A stretch of DNA of 26,128 bases from an uncultured Ruminococcus sp. (GTDB taxonomy: Bacteria > Bacillota > Clostridia > Oscillospirales > Acutalibacteraceae). Numbering within the stretch: the first letter of the stretch is position 1; each line of letters opens with the position of its first letter. Positions 13,001 through 20,420 of the stretch are shown piece after piece. Position numbers and translations under genes: made by a program. Under the pieces are notes generated by a model. It worked only from the letters and a program-made list of their open reading frames with translations. It ran no database searches and was not told the DNA's origin. The stretch spans positions 1-26,128 of the forward strand of contig CADCQO010000085.1 of NCBI GenBank assembly GCA_902803585.1. Reading direction: 5' to 3'.

Positions 13001-16000
13001 TTTCTCACGATGGTTCTCTTGCCGGAGAAATGATAGGTTTCTGTACCTGGCTGTGTGCCGGCTGTATAAGAAATCTGGAGAATATTCATCAGTTCGCCGA
13101 GTGCCTGAGAAGAACCAGCATTTTCGTTGCCTTCGCCAGTATCCTGACCGTTGCCCTCGCCAGTATCCTGACCGTTATCCTCACCGGTGCCAGTGCTGGT
13201 TGTCTGGGTACCCTCTACAATGGCATAACCGTTGTTGTCAAAATCTTTATCACGGGCATACTTCGTTTTGTCTGCCGCATAATCTCCGTGTTCGGCATGG
13301 CTCTTGATATTGGCATAGAGGAACACGTCCGCAATCGGATAATTCTGGGCTTCAAACTTGGGATCAATGCTCTGCCACAGCTTATTGACATCAATGACGA
13401 CTTCACCAACCAACTTATTGGTAATGGTAGCGTTATCATAAGCACGTCCGTTTTCTTCAGTAGTCTGACTGGCTATGGCCGGATAGTAATCATGATCCAA
13501 GTGGTTGGTACTGCCTTCAAACTGATAGAAGTCAGGCATATCACGCCACATATCGTCAATCAGTTCCCATTGACTGTTTACATCTGCATAAGTACTGTCA
13601 TCTGCACCGGTTAGCTTGCGCTGAACACGGAAAGAAAAATAATAATTGGTGTTCGGTGTGACTGTGACCGTTACACGACCGTCGCTGTCAGGAGAACTGG
13701 TTGTATATATTGATGATGAATATGGCGTACCGTTCCGGCGAACAACCCGATATTCATAGGGAGTATTTCCGGAATTTTTAGCTTCCAGTCCGCTGAGTGT
13801 CAGATGGAAGTTTGTCACTCCCTCACGGGCACTTTTCGGTATGCCGAACACGCCGCCGTTGGAATGATAGCTGATCGGCGGATGGGCATTGCTGATGGCT
13901 GTCAGATAGGTGGTATTATACTCATACTCTGCCTCCGCACCATTTACCTTGCGCTGAAGCCGGAAGCTGAAATCTTCATTGTCAGGAACATCTGAAATGC
14001 TGATGGTCAGATCAACTTTACCGTTTTCATCGGGTGTGGAAGTAGAAAACGTCACATTGCTCAGTTCATTTCCATCAGCATCTACGGCTCTGAAATCATA
14101 CGTCTTGCTGCCGCTGCCGTCATAGAAATGATCTTCAAAATCAACATTGCTGATAACAAGAGAGGTGCTTCCGTTATGAATATCTGCCTGATGAATAGTG
14201 AACACACTGTCGTTTGATGTATATTCAGTACTGCCGCAGACTGCCTTCATATGGGTAGCGTTTTCATAGTAGGTTTCATAGTCATTCCTTTTAAGGTTGT
14301 CGGAAATCTCCTTGACATAATATTCATAACGATAACCTTTGTCATCATACTTGGGAAGGGTACTATAGGTATAAGACCAGTGGTTATCAGAATCGGTGGC
14401 GTGTTTTCTCCAGAGATAGTCCTTACCAATCTGGGTGTCAGTCCGATTGGCATCAGCCGGATCGGTAGAATGACGATAAAGCCGGATATACAGGTCGGTA
14501 CGGGTATTGAGGGTGTTCGTGTCGTCCAGCCAGATTTTATTGACTGTACAATCTCTGGTACCCGTAAAGGTATTCGTGATGACAATGGGAATCAGGTCAT
14601 CACTGTTGGATTTGTCATTGACGATATAATCTTTCTCTTCAACCTCCGCAGAAATCGTATCATTGTCGAGTGTACATTTTTTTCTGATAAAGGGCGTATC
14701 ATTGATCTTGACTTCACTGATGGTATAAGTAATAATCTGACCGGTGGGAGTATATTTCGGAAGACCAGTGATATAGTAGTCGTTCACACCGTCAATCAGA
14801 TTAACATCAATGATTTCCCTATCATTATACTTCACAACATGCGTACCGGAACCGTCATGATAATCAGCTTCGATCTGGAGCGTTACCTTTTTCATTTCTG
14901 AAAGTCTGGCGCCTACATTCCAGTCAAAGTGAACATGATAGTTTACGATACCGATACGGGTATTCTGGAAATTCAGATCGGACAAACGGCCGCCCTCTTG
15001 AGCGGTTGTACAGGGGACTTCCTGTACTGCATAGTAACGGTCGTAGTCGCCGCCATCCTTGTTATACACAGCTTTATAGATACCGGCAAGCCACTCGTAC
15101 TTTGTCGGATCAACAGTTGTTGCGTTGGCTTCCCCTTCATTGATGGTATAGGAATAATTATCGCCGGTGCTGTTGCGCAAATCAATGACATTATTGGTCA
15201 TAACATCCGCAACAGGAATGGTGTAAACACCGTTGCTGGGTGTATAAGTTTTGGTAGGATTGGTCTCGGCGTTATACATATTAGAAATATTATTGACAGG
15301 TGAATAGTTGTTGCTGCCATAAGAAGCACGTTTGAGTTTAAAGACCAAAGGACTGCCGTTGGTGCCTTCTCTGTTTTCTGCCGTAACAACTACCCTGTAC
15401 TTTTTGCTGGATACCTCAGTAATATCAGGTGTGGTGTCCACAGTGGAGACATAAGCGCCCTCGATTTCGTTTCCGTCTGCATCAACCACAATGTAGGAAT
15501 AAGCAGAAGCAGCACCGGTCAATTCACCGGAAACAGCATAGAAATGGGTGGTATACTGAGCCGGCAGCATATCGATCCACGCACTGCTGGCAGGCTTTAT
15601 TGCATTCATCCAGTCCATAGCGGACAGGTTATTGCTGTTGGTGATATCATTACGCAAAGTGAATGTATTGCTCTGATTCTTTGTGGACATGATATGCTCC
15701 GCAAAGTCACGGAGGTCATAACCGTAGTCACCGCTGTCACCGGCAGCTGTCGATCCTCTGGGGTGATAGCTGTAACCGATTCTGACCTGTACACGAGCTG
15801 TCCAGACATTATCCTCTTTCATGAAATGGTTGGTATTGAGCAAATGAGGCTCCTGCGCTGTATTCACCGTGTTCAGTAAATTGCTGAGAAGCGTCAACTG
15901 TTCTGAATCACTCGGCGACATATTGGCATAATAGCTGTTAGCCGAAAGCGGAAGAGCATACCGTGAATAGTAATAGCCGTTGGAAGAGGCAGACACGGTA

Positions 16001-18558
16001 ACAGGAGATGCGGTATTGTTCAATACCGTTGTACCGTCCGAAGCGACTAACCGATATTCATAGCCGTCAGGTAAATCATTGATGCGGAAACGATAGCGGT
16101 TGAAGATTTTTTCTTCTTCCGGTATAGTACACTGACCATTGGTAATATTATACTGATTTGTATTTTCCGGAATATAAGCTTCAACAGAATCAGCATGAAC
16201 AGATGTTGTATTGCCGTTATTATAGGAAGGACGAACAGCAAAGGTAACAGAATTACCCACCGTTTCGTTAGTGCCAACGATGCTGCTGTCAGGACTAAAG
16301 GAAAAAACAAGATCTCTTTTTGAGGTCCCTTCAGCTTCATAAGCATCACCCAAAACAAAACTATCTAATTGTATGCTTCGGAGTGCACCGGAAGAATATC
16401 CTCCTATTTGGACACAAGTCTTATCATAAGTATAAGGGGTGTTATTGCGATAAGCAGGAACTCCTTTTATTTTAACATAGTATTTGCCATTGACCAAATA
16501 ATTAGGAGCGTTCAACGTAATTCTATTCCTATTATTTCCAGTTGCCGAAGTTTGTGTATAAGTCGGCTGCCGATCAACATTCTCATAGTTGATGGCGGCA
16601 ACAAGACCACTGTCTGTCACTGTTTCAAATGCACCTGTGCTGTTTTTCGGTCTTCTCTGGAGCATGAAAACAAGCGGATCACCTGTCGTGCTGTCAGCGG
16701 TGATGTCTGCATAATAATCGACTGTTCCTGTTGTACCAACACCATAATATTTCTTCGGTACAGATGTTGTACCATTTTCAGCATACAAATAATGATAGCC
16801 CAGCACATCTGCCCTCAGAGGATCTAAATAGGGGCTGTCGTTACTCCACAGGGTAGTGAGAGCGTTATTTCTTTCTGTCGTCCGGAACAGCCAGCCGGAA
16901 GTACCGGTGTTGTTCTCTACTGCTGACACTTGCGTATTAAAAGTAGTATCATCCATGCTTTCCCAGTTAGCCGGTGCCGCTACGGTATCACCGTGCGGGA
17001 ATGGCAGCTGCATACCACGCGCAGAAATATCTACACGAACATCGTCCTTGTATTCTTCCTCACCGTCATCCATCCATACCTTGTGGAAGTGGATTTCCTC
17101 GCCGCCGTCACCAAAAATATTATCGGCAGTAAAGAGCATCGGATTCTGGTCGATTTTGGCAGCATAGATAGGACTGCAGTCCGGTTCTGGTACTCCTTCC
17201 GGCATAATCATGCCGGCTTCTGTCAGGGAATAACGGTTCAGTCGTCCTTCTTCATCATACATCGGCACATTCAGCAGTTCAACAGCATAATGCTTCTCCT
17301 TGATGTTGGGAACATTATCCACTGCATCTGTTCTTTCTACAACAAAGATACCCGTTGCATCGGAAACATATACCCGCACATATTCATTATTATTATTTTT
17401 GACAAAGACAGGTGTATTTTCCGGTATGCTGTCCGTGACAGGCGCATATGTATTATCGGCGTTCTGGATATAGAGTGTACTGTCGGTGTTGATATCGTAT
17501 TCACCAGACGTATAGATCACGCCGCCGGGATTGCCGTGTTCGGCATCGTATTTCTCATAATTACCGGTCTTGTAGTTATACTTCATGAGCTGGAGACGCA
17601 CTTTCGCCTGCCGCACCCGTCTGACCTGATTGGCAGGTACGGTGTTCCAGTCCTTATTCATGACGATACGCACATCACCGACTAACTTATAGTCATAGTA
17701 GAAAGTGGTGCCGTCCTGAATAACGCTGACCTCAAAGTCATACGAAACGGTACTGCCTCCTGCCCCTGTTTCTGTTACGGTAATTCTGACCTTAGGCACA
17801 GGAGTATTATTATCACCGATCAGCATTACGACATTCTTACCGTCAATGATTTGTGTGTTCAGCGTACCGTCTGCATTATACGCCATTTCAATATCCGGTG
17901 TATAATCTCCCAATTTGCCGTTGTCGGTACGGTGAACATTCGTCTGTACAACTCTGTAATACAGCAGATTACCGTCATCGTCATACTTTCTGACGGTATT
18001 GAACATCTTATCCTTTTCCATCAGTTCTGCTGAGAAACCGTCAATGGTCAGCAAACCGTCATAAGTAACTTCGTGGGTTTGGGGGTCGATATGTTCGGCA
18101 GGGTTAGTGGTAGTCCATGTGTTTCCGCCGTCAACACTATATTCCGTATGACCTTCCACTTCTCTGGTAGATACACCTGAGAGGTAGACATCTTTCCATT
18201 CATGGGTTGCGGCATCATAGCACTGAAGCTTATAGTCAATTGAACCGGTACCGCCCTGTAACTCGGCGGCAATCCACTCGGCATCAACTACATAACCAAT
18301 CTCACCTGCCAGCGAGTTGGTAACAACAGCGCCGTTGAGGAATACTCTGGAACCATTATAAGTCGCTTTGTCTGCTCCTTGCTCAAAAGGACTCATACCC
18401 TCCGGCATAATATAATCCGGCGAATAGCTGTAATCAATTTCGTACTCATCAAGCGACAGACGCTCCTTCGCGTAATAGAAGTACGCCGAACCGGTGTTGT
18501 CATATTTATCCAACTTGGTATTGCCGTCGCTGTCTTTATATATATCTGCCGCCCGCAT
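7012..18558 (-). CDS. Giant CnaB-repeat surface protein, middle fragment (3,848 codons)
   Basis: This very long frame encodes a Thr/Asn/Asp/Tyr-rich, beta-strand-type repetitive protein. CnaB-like modules are marked by tryptophans at 17647, 17074, 14920, 14530, 13375, 12760, 12211, 10108, 9667 and 7486 (VNKIWLDD, VNKLWQS, VTKHWQN, VDKNWER, LKKLWDD), typically followed by a K-Y-D-x-x-G-x-x-Y-x-Y-x-V-x-E segment and a T-N-x-L end. Between them lie modules of a second type carrying F-x-L-Q-R-R, for example at 11659-11676 and 11320-11340. An acidic Gly-rich tandem repeat lies near 13,127-13,198. The nominal ATG at 18556-18558 has only a weak GGAAGA upstream, lies inside the preceding frame, and gives no signal peptide, so it is probably not a true start. 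The first residues complete a CnaB-like domain begun in the upstream frame. The frame ends at a TGA that replaces the Trp of the next module. The stretch is probably the middle of one giant secreted adhesin. Confidence 0.9.
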   Translation of the reverse strand: MRAADIYKDSDGNTKLDKYDNTGSAYFYYAKERLSLDEYEIDYSYSPDYIMPEGMSPFEQGADKATYNGSRVFLNGAVVTNSLAGEIGYVVDAEWIAAELQGGTGSIDYKLQCYDAATHEWKDVYLSGVSTREVEGHTEYSVDGGNTWTTTNPAEHIDPQTHEVTYDGLLTIDGFSAELMEKDKMFNTVRKYDDDGNLLYYRVVQTNVHRTDNGKLGDYTPDIEMAYNADGTLNTQIIDGKNVVMLIGDNNTPVPKVRITVTETGAGGSTVSYDFEVSVIQDGTTFYYDYKLVGDVRIVMNKDWNTVPANQVRRVRQAKVRLQLMKYNYKTGNYEKYDAEHGNPGGVIYTSGEYDINTDSTLYIQNADNTYAPVTDSIPENTPVFVKNNNNEYVRVYVSDATGIFVVERTDAVDNVPNIKEKHYAVELLNVPMYDEEGRLNRYSLTEAGMIMPEGVPEPDCSPIYAAKIDQNPMLFTADNIFGDGGEEIHFHKVWMDDGEEEYKDDVRVDISARGMQLPFPHGDTVAAPANWESMDDTTFNTQVSAVENNTGTSGWLFRTTERNNALTTLWSNDSPYLDPLRADVLGYHYLYAENGTTSVPKKYYGVGTTGTVDYYADITADSTTGDPLVFMLQRRPKNSTGAFETVTDSGLVAAINYENVDRQPTYTQTSATGNNRNRITLNAPNYLVNGKYYVKIKGVPAYRNNTPYTYDKTCVQIGGYSSGALRSIQLDSFVLGDAYEAEGTSKRDLVFSFSPDSSIVGTNETVGNSVTFAVRPSYNNGNTTSVHADSVEAYIPENTNQYNITNGQCTIPEEEKIFNRYRFRINDLPDGYEYRLVASDGTTVLNNTASPVTVSASSNGYYYSRYALPLSANSYYANMSPSDSEQLTLLSNLLNTVNTAQEPHLLNTNHFMKEDNVWTARVQVRIGYSYHPRGSTAAGDSGDYGYDLRDFAEHIMSTKNQSNTFTLRNDITNSNNLSAMDWMNAIKPASSAWIDMLPAQYTTHFYAVSGELTGAASAYSYIVVDADGNEIEGAYVSTVDTTPDITEVSSKKYRVVVTAENREGTNGSPLVFKLKRASYGSNNYSPVNNISNMYNAETNPTKTYTPSNGVYTIPVADVMTNNVIDLRNSTGDNYSYTINEGEANATTVDPTKYEWLAGIYKAVYNKDGGDYDRYYAVQEVPCTTAQEGGRLSDLNFQNTRIGIVNYHVHFDWNVGARLSEMKKVTLQIEADYHDGSGTHVVKYNDREIIDVNLIDGVNDYYITGLPKYTPTGQIITYTISEVKINDTPFIRKKCTLDNDTISAEVEEKDYIVNDKSNSDDLIPIVITNTFTGTRDCTVNKIWLDDTNTLNTRTDLYIRLYRHSTDPADANRTDTQIGKDYLWRKHATDSDNHWSYTYSTLPKYDDKGYRYEYYVKEISDNLKRNDYETYYENATHMKAVCGSTEYTSNDSVFTIHQADIHNGSTSLVISNVDFEDHFYDGSGSKTYDFRAVDADGNELSNVTFSTSTPDENGKVDLTISISDVPDNEDFSFRLQRKVNGAEAEYEYNTTYLTAISNAHPPISYHSNGGVFGIPKSAREGVTNFHLTLSGLEAKNSGNTPYEYRVVRRNGTPYSSSIYTTSSPDSDGRVTVTVTPNTNYYFSFRVQRKLTGADDSTYADVNSQWELIDDMWRDMPDFYQFEGSTNHLDHDYYPAIASQTTEENGRAYDNATITNKLVGEVVIDVNKLWQSIDPKFEAQNYPIADVFLYANIKSHAEHGDYAADKTKYARDKDFDNNGYAIVEGTQTTSTGTGEDNGQDTGEGNGQDTGEGNENAGSSQALGELMNILQISYTAGTQPGTETYHFSGKRTIVRNEQNEIQYQGNTDYVKFNDNINGFTGEGTAILDKYDENGALIKYSIKERAINGYTYRISNDTIINEYNGGARVAVKVTKHWQNMEAVTKFPTVKFTLYQCYVGKNAVTGAYELKTYNTFTETIRATNTDSVSYVFGEHDKDILYKYSPTGEEFFYYVTEDLIDANGQGKVSFRKKYTVDQISKNISVPEVMTYTYDASITSDDKMVLTDDVKLAGLGFTCTITEAEDADFSNPDIPIYKTVDVTNDYSPQEENFRNTITVDKNWERYDKNTQNPLNTKEFKDINNYGFTLKRKTKFIHEQTLFHINTGTINSDGGTPTVDNLLTSSDFTIQAEAFHGIGADGNPTAIDSDIVYYQAVLTATYTNYRKISVKIKVDKATKQVTIEGLAIYGKDGMLYTYMIEEDESQNNAFEPAQKKKSYLIELIHDRSIAFTQTQTNSQPLHFKLQRRIKAAEGEQEQPYTDVTEDVLVSEDITAADKAQTHTFTPVNGQYSIPEAFTQPDGTDSKKFTVVISGLASGYEYQSTEGRYLASSKNNQINMLVTQTVSADSTAPFTFSVQRRAGDTGDFTDVTENLPAAVYASEYVHTFSHTNGVFTVPADFAENGTYSVQLNNLPQKCAKGEYEYQIVNTDSNTPISAQAPVNGQKVVGGMVNMGLDNNLKIFTFRLNKIFGAEYKDKEGNTQYEDIPVEDYPLYFRESDFISRLRYTVQRTTTPDNITSWENYINLKVQQSASDISITAHTDGNNLYSDITDKFSRYEDDGKQGPYFYDFHNLPRTNRSGAPYYYRVIEHEDSVGEYVKIYYPNPDDSQGNNYRYLPAGHASMALSTDDLSFKLQYSTDNGAHYTNLNGGSSIVVTSDGGVSGTYSAGTITVLKTAMSNNQYQYTLTITGLPNENRIYRVTDVTGGTDAQIIPVEEDNTRLKVTVDGHSKYFEGNRPQSCPAVWGSEAYVRNIFLGKEVTLKKLWDDGNNADGLRPEKLDLTLHETILSTDDKPKVIKLLQNDEKWERTVLLPRYYYNGDLPLHNILFTVSEDLEHSYQYYQVKTSATLKQLGYTQSDQGYILVTGQHGETTDTTHDFQTNLNGTANDNFVGLYIKNHKEYVNSKLTFEKQWNDGNSNSRPDYIYIRTLRRTKGSLLPDKDGFFKLASANPEIDFSQTALFQNLPQYYENSGNKYPFVYFLEPQSAVTDPEADSSGTLEVNLSGADNTAKFQLKRRIASYAYQTFTPNTQKEYEIPISAAMNGTYSLRFRNVPTAHDGINYIYRIVDASSNEMNTLQHIPTGEETKDIIFVPTGSDDQPLTYDTPLIFKLQRFSGEYQLDGEGEQVLDGNGNPIPIYDDVTNLTAETYFKETEPLITYTVETASNVETEDLYNVAKYVLSETEDKYGEVYSIKLKGLPAGTYKLDNLAKIDLSDPVTVTGPDQEVIFVIKSNAPELAFGIMKQAEDDQNNYTYLSVTDVSNITVSKYYEEVVTKDKNGTQLRLEYFPKNINTEPVTRDHYDNPIGYEDTTAGKTVTSANGTFNIPANFAFDKKISVLVQGLDAANTYTVTDGTAVRRPAGNNKVDLLVTKTFTDTPTDFTFTVSPSSSQPLTAIRYFVSDENGIVKIPTEVSNFLSLAEHLDYGVSQKTNDKYGQETEPSEHFNGLWEKYYYTVAECDQYGLDDHSSLTFGQKEISNNDLYTSKKMTFILDTSSYHQANEDPRKYLNIKIVNTSINGRPIVKRDINGDALKVTIWNNDKNTLIGEYYASDEINTIPAEGVIVIPIPVYCDSLRCEVEGLPYGIKRSDGSDWDTQYDYTVERCKATGKTHNTNLPLTGSVSIQDTAPQHRTVTFSYEKSWDKSAKFYHLRPDTVYFGLYRRYEGETNEETVKTFSEAVSSDTVSGTTKDVELPLPDWLTGITIPLAAGRLVHVNEKGELISDSEQGIDVWKPYTYYLKEYTDTGYNVEKSYNNPYTASYLYEPDKPFVLDKRTYTYADLHQGLTNKLQKTKQEVHKY
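13127..13198 (-). repeat. 24-bp tandem repeat encoding an acidic Gly-rich linker
   Basis: Two copies of a 24-bp unit (13127-13150 and 13151-13174) differ at one base and are followed by a degenerate third copy. They encode GQDTGEGN repeated within a Gly/Glu/Asp/Thr-rich stretch (from about TSTGTGEDN to GEGNENAG). This is a flexible spacer between folded modules of the giant protein and the one clear low-complexity hinge seen in it. Unit number could vary between strains. Confidence 0.85.
18536..18558 (-). other. Frameshift site at a TATATATA tract
   Basis: Two coding frames overlap here by 23 bases. On the coding strand the sequence is GGCAGATATATATAAAGAC. The upstream frame runs GGC AGA TAT ATA TAA; the downstream frame uses ATA TAT AAA GAC. 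One extra TA unit (or loss of one base) would fuse them as GGRYIYKDSDGNTKL, restoring a CnaB-like domain whose two halves lie on either side. A dinucleotide slip is the simplest explanation. Confidence 0.8.
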
Positions 18559-20305
18559 CGATCTTCCAGATTCCTACCTGAGAAACCATCTGACTGTCGG
18601 AAACATTATTACCTGTATCTACATAACGATAAAGCATGAAATCGCCGGCGGTGCCATTATCAACAGCCGCTATACGTTCTGACGCTTTGGCATTGTCCGC
18701 CCACCGCAGATCACCTTCAAAGGTGGTTTTACCTGTGAGGAGCAGATTAAGCTCAGCACCGTCATAAACTTTATCCACTACATTGGAACGCACACCTGTA
18801 TTTGTGGCGGAAGGTATATAGCCGTCCACTGATGCTCCGGTGTAAAGGCTTTCGGCTTGTTCGAAATCGACAGCTGCGACCTGATGTACAGGAATTGGCT
18901 TGATAACCTCCTGTCCCACTATGGTTTCAGTCATGGGCTTCAGGGCGTAGGTTTTAGCAGTACCGTCCGCCGTAATTTCCTGTAAACCGTCAATGACAAT
19001 TTTAGTTGTTCCATCTTCCTCTGTAACATACCGAATATGGTCATCCTTCATAACATAACATCCGGTTGCCTCGTCATAATCATAGTTTGCCTCAATAAAG
19101 CTTCTGGTTTCTTCCGGAAACCATTCTTCGTTCAATGTGGCTTGATTGACGATGAAAGCATTATAGGGGTGATCCTCAATGGTTTCATCGAGAAATTCAA
19201 AATGACTGCGGATAAACGCCGGTGTAATCTGCTTGTTCAGATCATTGTGTGCATAGTCCTTCCAGTTGACCTTACAAGAAAAGTCCGTCAGGTGATAGTT
19301 GGTAAAAGAATTGCTGTCTTCCTTCAGGATATAATAGTTGTTATCAGCGTTTTCATCCGGCACAATAGAAGCTCTAACAGTTTCGTAGGTATATTTGCTG
19401 CCGTCGCTGGCACATTCCGGCACACCATAGGTATAGAGAATATGGTTACTGTCAATTTCTGTAATAGTACGGTGTACGGATTCGGCGGGATCAGTACCGG
19501 CATAAGTGCCGCCATACGATGCACTATGTGTTTCGCCGGACTGCTGCGGCACAGCGGAAATATAGCTTTCGCTTTCATGCTCCGGCTGGGTACGGGTAAT
19601 ATCAAACAGCACGTTGGTACTATCCGGTCTTCTGTTGTTGGTATCACGCCACTGAACATGGACGTCATAGTCCACGATGGGGGTGAGATCATACTGCTTT
19701 ACATCATAACTGCTTTCAGCAACAATGAGGTTGGTTTCACTATCATACTCAATATCGTATATTTGCTCCGCAGAGGGAACAGATTCATTTGGCGAGGGAT
19801 ATTGCTTATACACCTCGGCATCCTGACCGTCACGCATCTGGTGACATTCAACATTAAAACTGATGCGGGTAATTTTGTGATCAATCAGGAATTGTCTGAA
19901 TGCAGGGGTGGCAGTTTCTGTAAACTTTACTATCTGGTTCTGTTCGAGGAGCATTTTACCGTCACTTTCCAGATAGACCGCATTTCCGCTGGTATCATGC
20001 AGCAGAAATTCCTCTCCCAACACAAACGGTACATACTTTTCTCCCATTACAGCAGGGGTATCCCCTTGTGCTGGTTGGACTTCATACACCTTTGTCTGAT
20101 AGAACTGGAGATTGTACATCGTTTGCAGGCCGCTCTGCTCCGTCAGGATATGGTTATAAATACCAATACCATTCAGATCAGGTGTTGCCCTGTCCTCTGC
20201 CTGTGACCGCCGATAAGGCAGCGATGTCAGCAGTATAGCCCACACTAACATAAACGCTATTACCTTATGCGGTATTCCTATTCTCACTTTGTTAAGTTTC
20301 GTCAT
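18536..20305 (-). CDS. Giant CnaB-repeat surface protein, N-terminal fragment with signal peptide
   Basis: The preferred start is the ATG at 20303-20305, with GAGG nine bases upstream. It opens a typical Gram-positive signal peptide: basic MTKLNKVRIGIPHK, a hydrophobic core VIAFMLVWAILLTSL, and probable cleavage near RSQA/ED. A TTG at 20368, preceded by AGGAG, would add 21 residues (MQHVFLDKNSS...) and is a real alternative. The mature part contains beta modules marked by tryptophans at 19649 (VHVQWRDTNN), 19262 (CKVNWKDYAH) and 18701 (GDLRWADNA). The last module is cut off at GIWKIDAGGRYI before a TAA at 18536-18538. Its missing half (YKDSDGNTKLDKYDNTG...) is encoded immediately downstream in another frame, so this is the N-terminus of the giant protein separated by a frameshift. 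If translated alone, the product would be a secreted 590-residue protein without a wall anchor. Confidence 0.88.
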   Translation of the reverse strand: MTKLNKVRIGIPHKVIAFMLVWAILLTSLPYRRSQAEDRATPDLNGIGIYNHILTEQSGLQTMYNLQFYQTKVYEVQPAQGDTPAVMGEKYVPFVLGEEFLLHDTSGNAVYLESDGKMLLEQNQIVKFTETATPAFRQFLIDHKITRISFNVECHQMRDGQDAEVYKQYPSPNESVPSAEQIYDIEYDSETNLIVAESSYDVKQYDLTPIVDYDVHVQWRDTNNRRPDSTNVLFDITRTQPEHESESYISAVPQQSGETHSASYGGTYAGTDPAESVHRTITEIDSNHILYTYGVPECASDGSKYTYETVRASIVPDENADNNYYILKEDSNSFTNYHLTDFSCKVNWKDYAHNDLNKQITPAFIRSHFEFLDETIEDHPYNAFIVNQATLNEEWFPEETRSFIEANYDYDEATGCYVMKDDHIRYVTEEDGTTKIVIDGLQEITADGTAKTYALKPMTETIVGQEVIKPIPVHQVAAVDFEQAESLYTGASVDGYIPSATNTGVRSNVVDKVYDGAELNLLLTGKTTFEGDLRWADNAKASERIAAVDNGTAGDFMLYRYVDTGNNVSDSQMVSQVGIWKIDAGGRYI

Positions 20306-20386
20306 TGCCGTTAACCTCACTTTCTGCCTATTAACGGAACTATTTTTATCCAAAAACACATGTTGCAATTTGTCTTATCTCCTGCT

Positions 20387-20392
20387 ATTATA
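20387..20392 (-). promoter_or_regulatory. Probable -10 box of the giant adhesin gene
   Basis: On the minus strand a perfect TATAAT lies just upstream of AGGAG (20378-20383) and the TTG/ATG starts at 20368 and 20305. No good -35 hexamer is found 16-18 bases upstream; that position is occupied by an inverted repeat. The promoter is inferred from sequence only. Confidence 0.55.
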
Positions 20393-20401
20393 CACCATTC
20401 C

Positions 20402-20420
20402 AACTATAAAAAATATAGTT
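20402..20420. promoter_or_regulatory. Dyad overlapping the expected -35 region (possible operator)
   Basis: This is a perfect inverted repeat AACTATA-(5 A/T)-TATAGTT with 7-bp arms at 20402-20408 and 20414-20420. It covers the place where a -35 element for the TATAAT at 20387-20392 should sit. Its position suits a regulator binding site, although AT-rich DNA produces such dyads by chance. Confidence 0.4.

Noticed and set aside
13127..13198. CRISPR-like short repeat
   Set aside because: The units are directly tandem with no spacers, in frame, and encode a Gly/Asp-rich linker.
18536..18558. Programmed -1 ribosomal frameshift
   Set aside because: The required change is +1 (or -2), and the site lacks a standard X-XXY-YYZ heptamer; a TA-unit indel explains it more simply.
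37..20206. Many plus-strand open frames of 100-390 codons, for example 12589-13614 and 19037-20206
   Set aside because: They lie antisense to the giant minus-strand gene, show no domain motifs, and exist because TTA, CTA and TCA codons are rare in the real frame. The minus-strand protein has coherent repeats.
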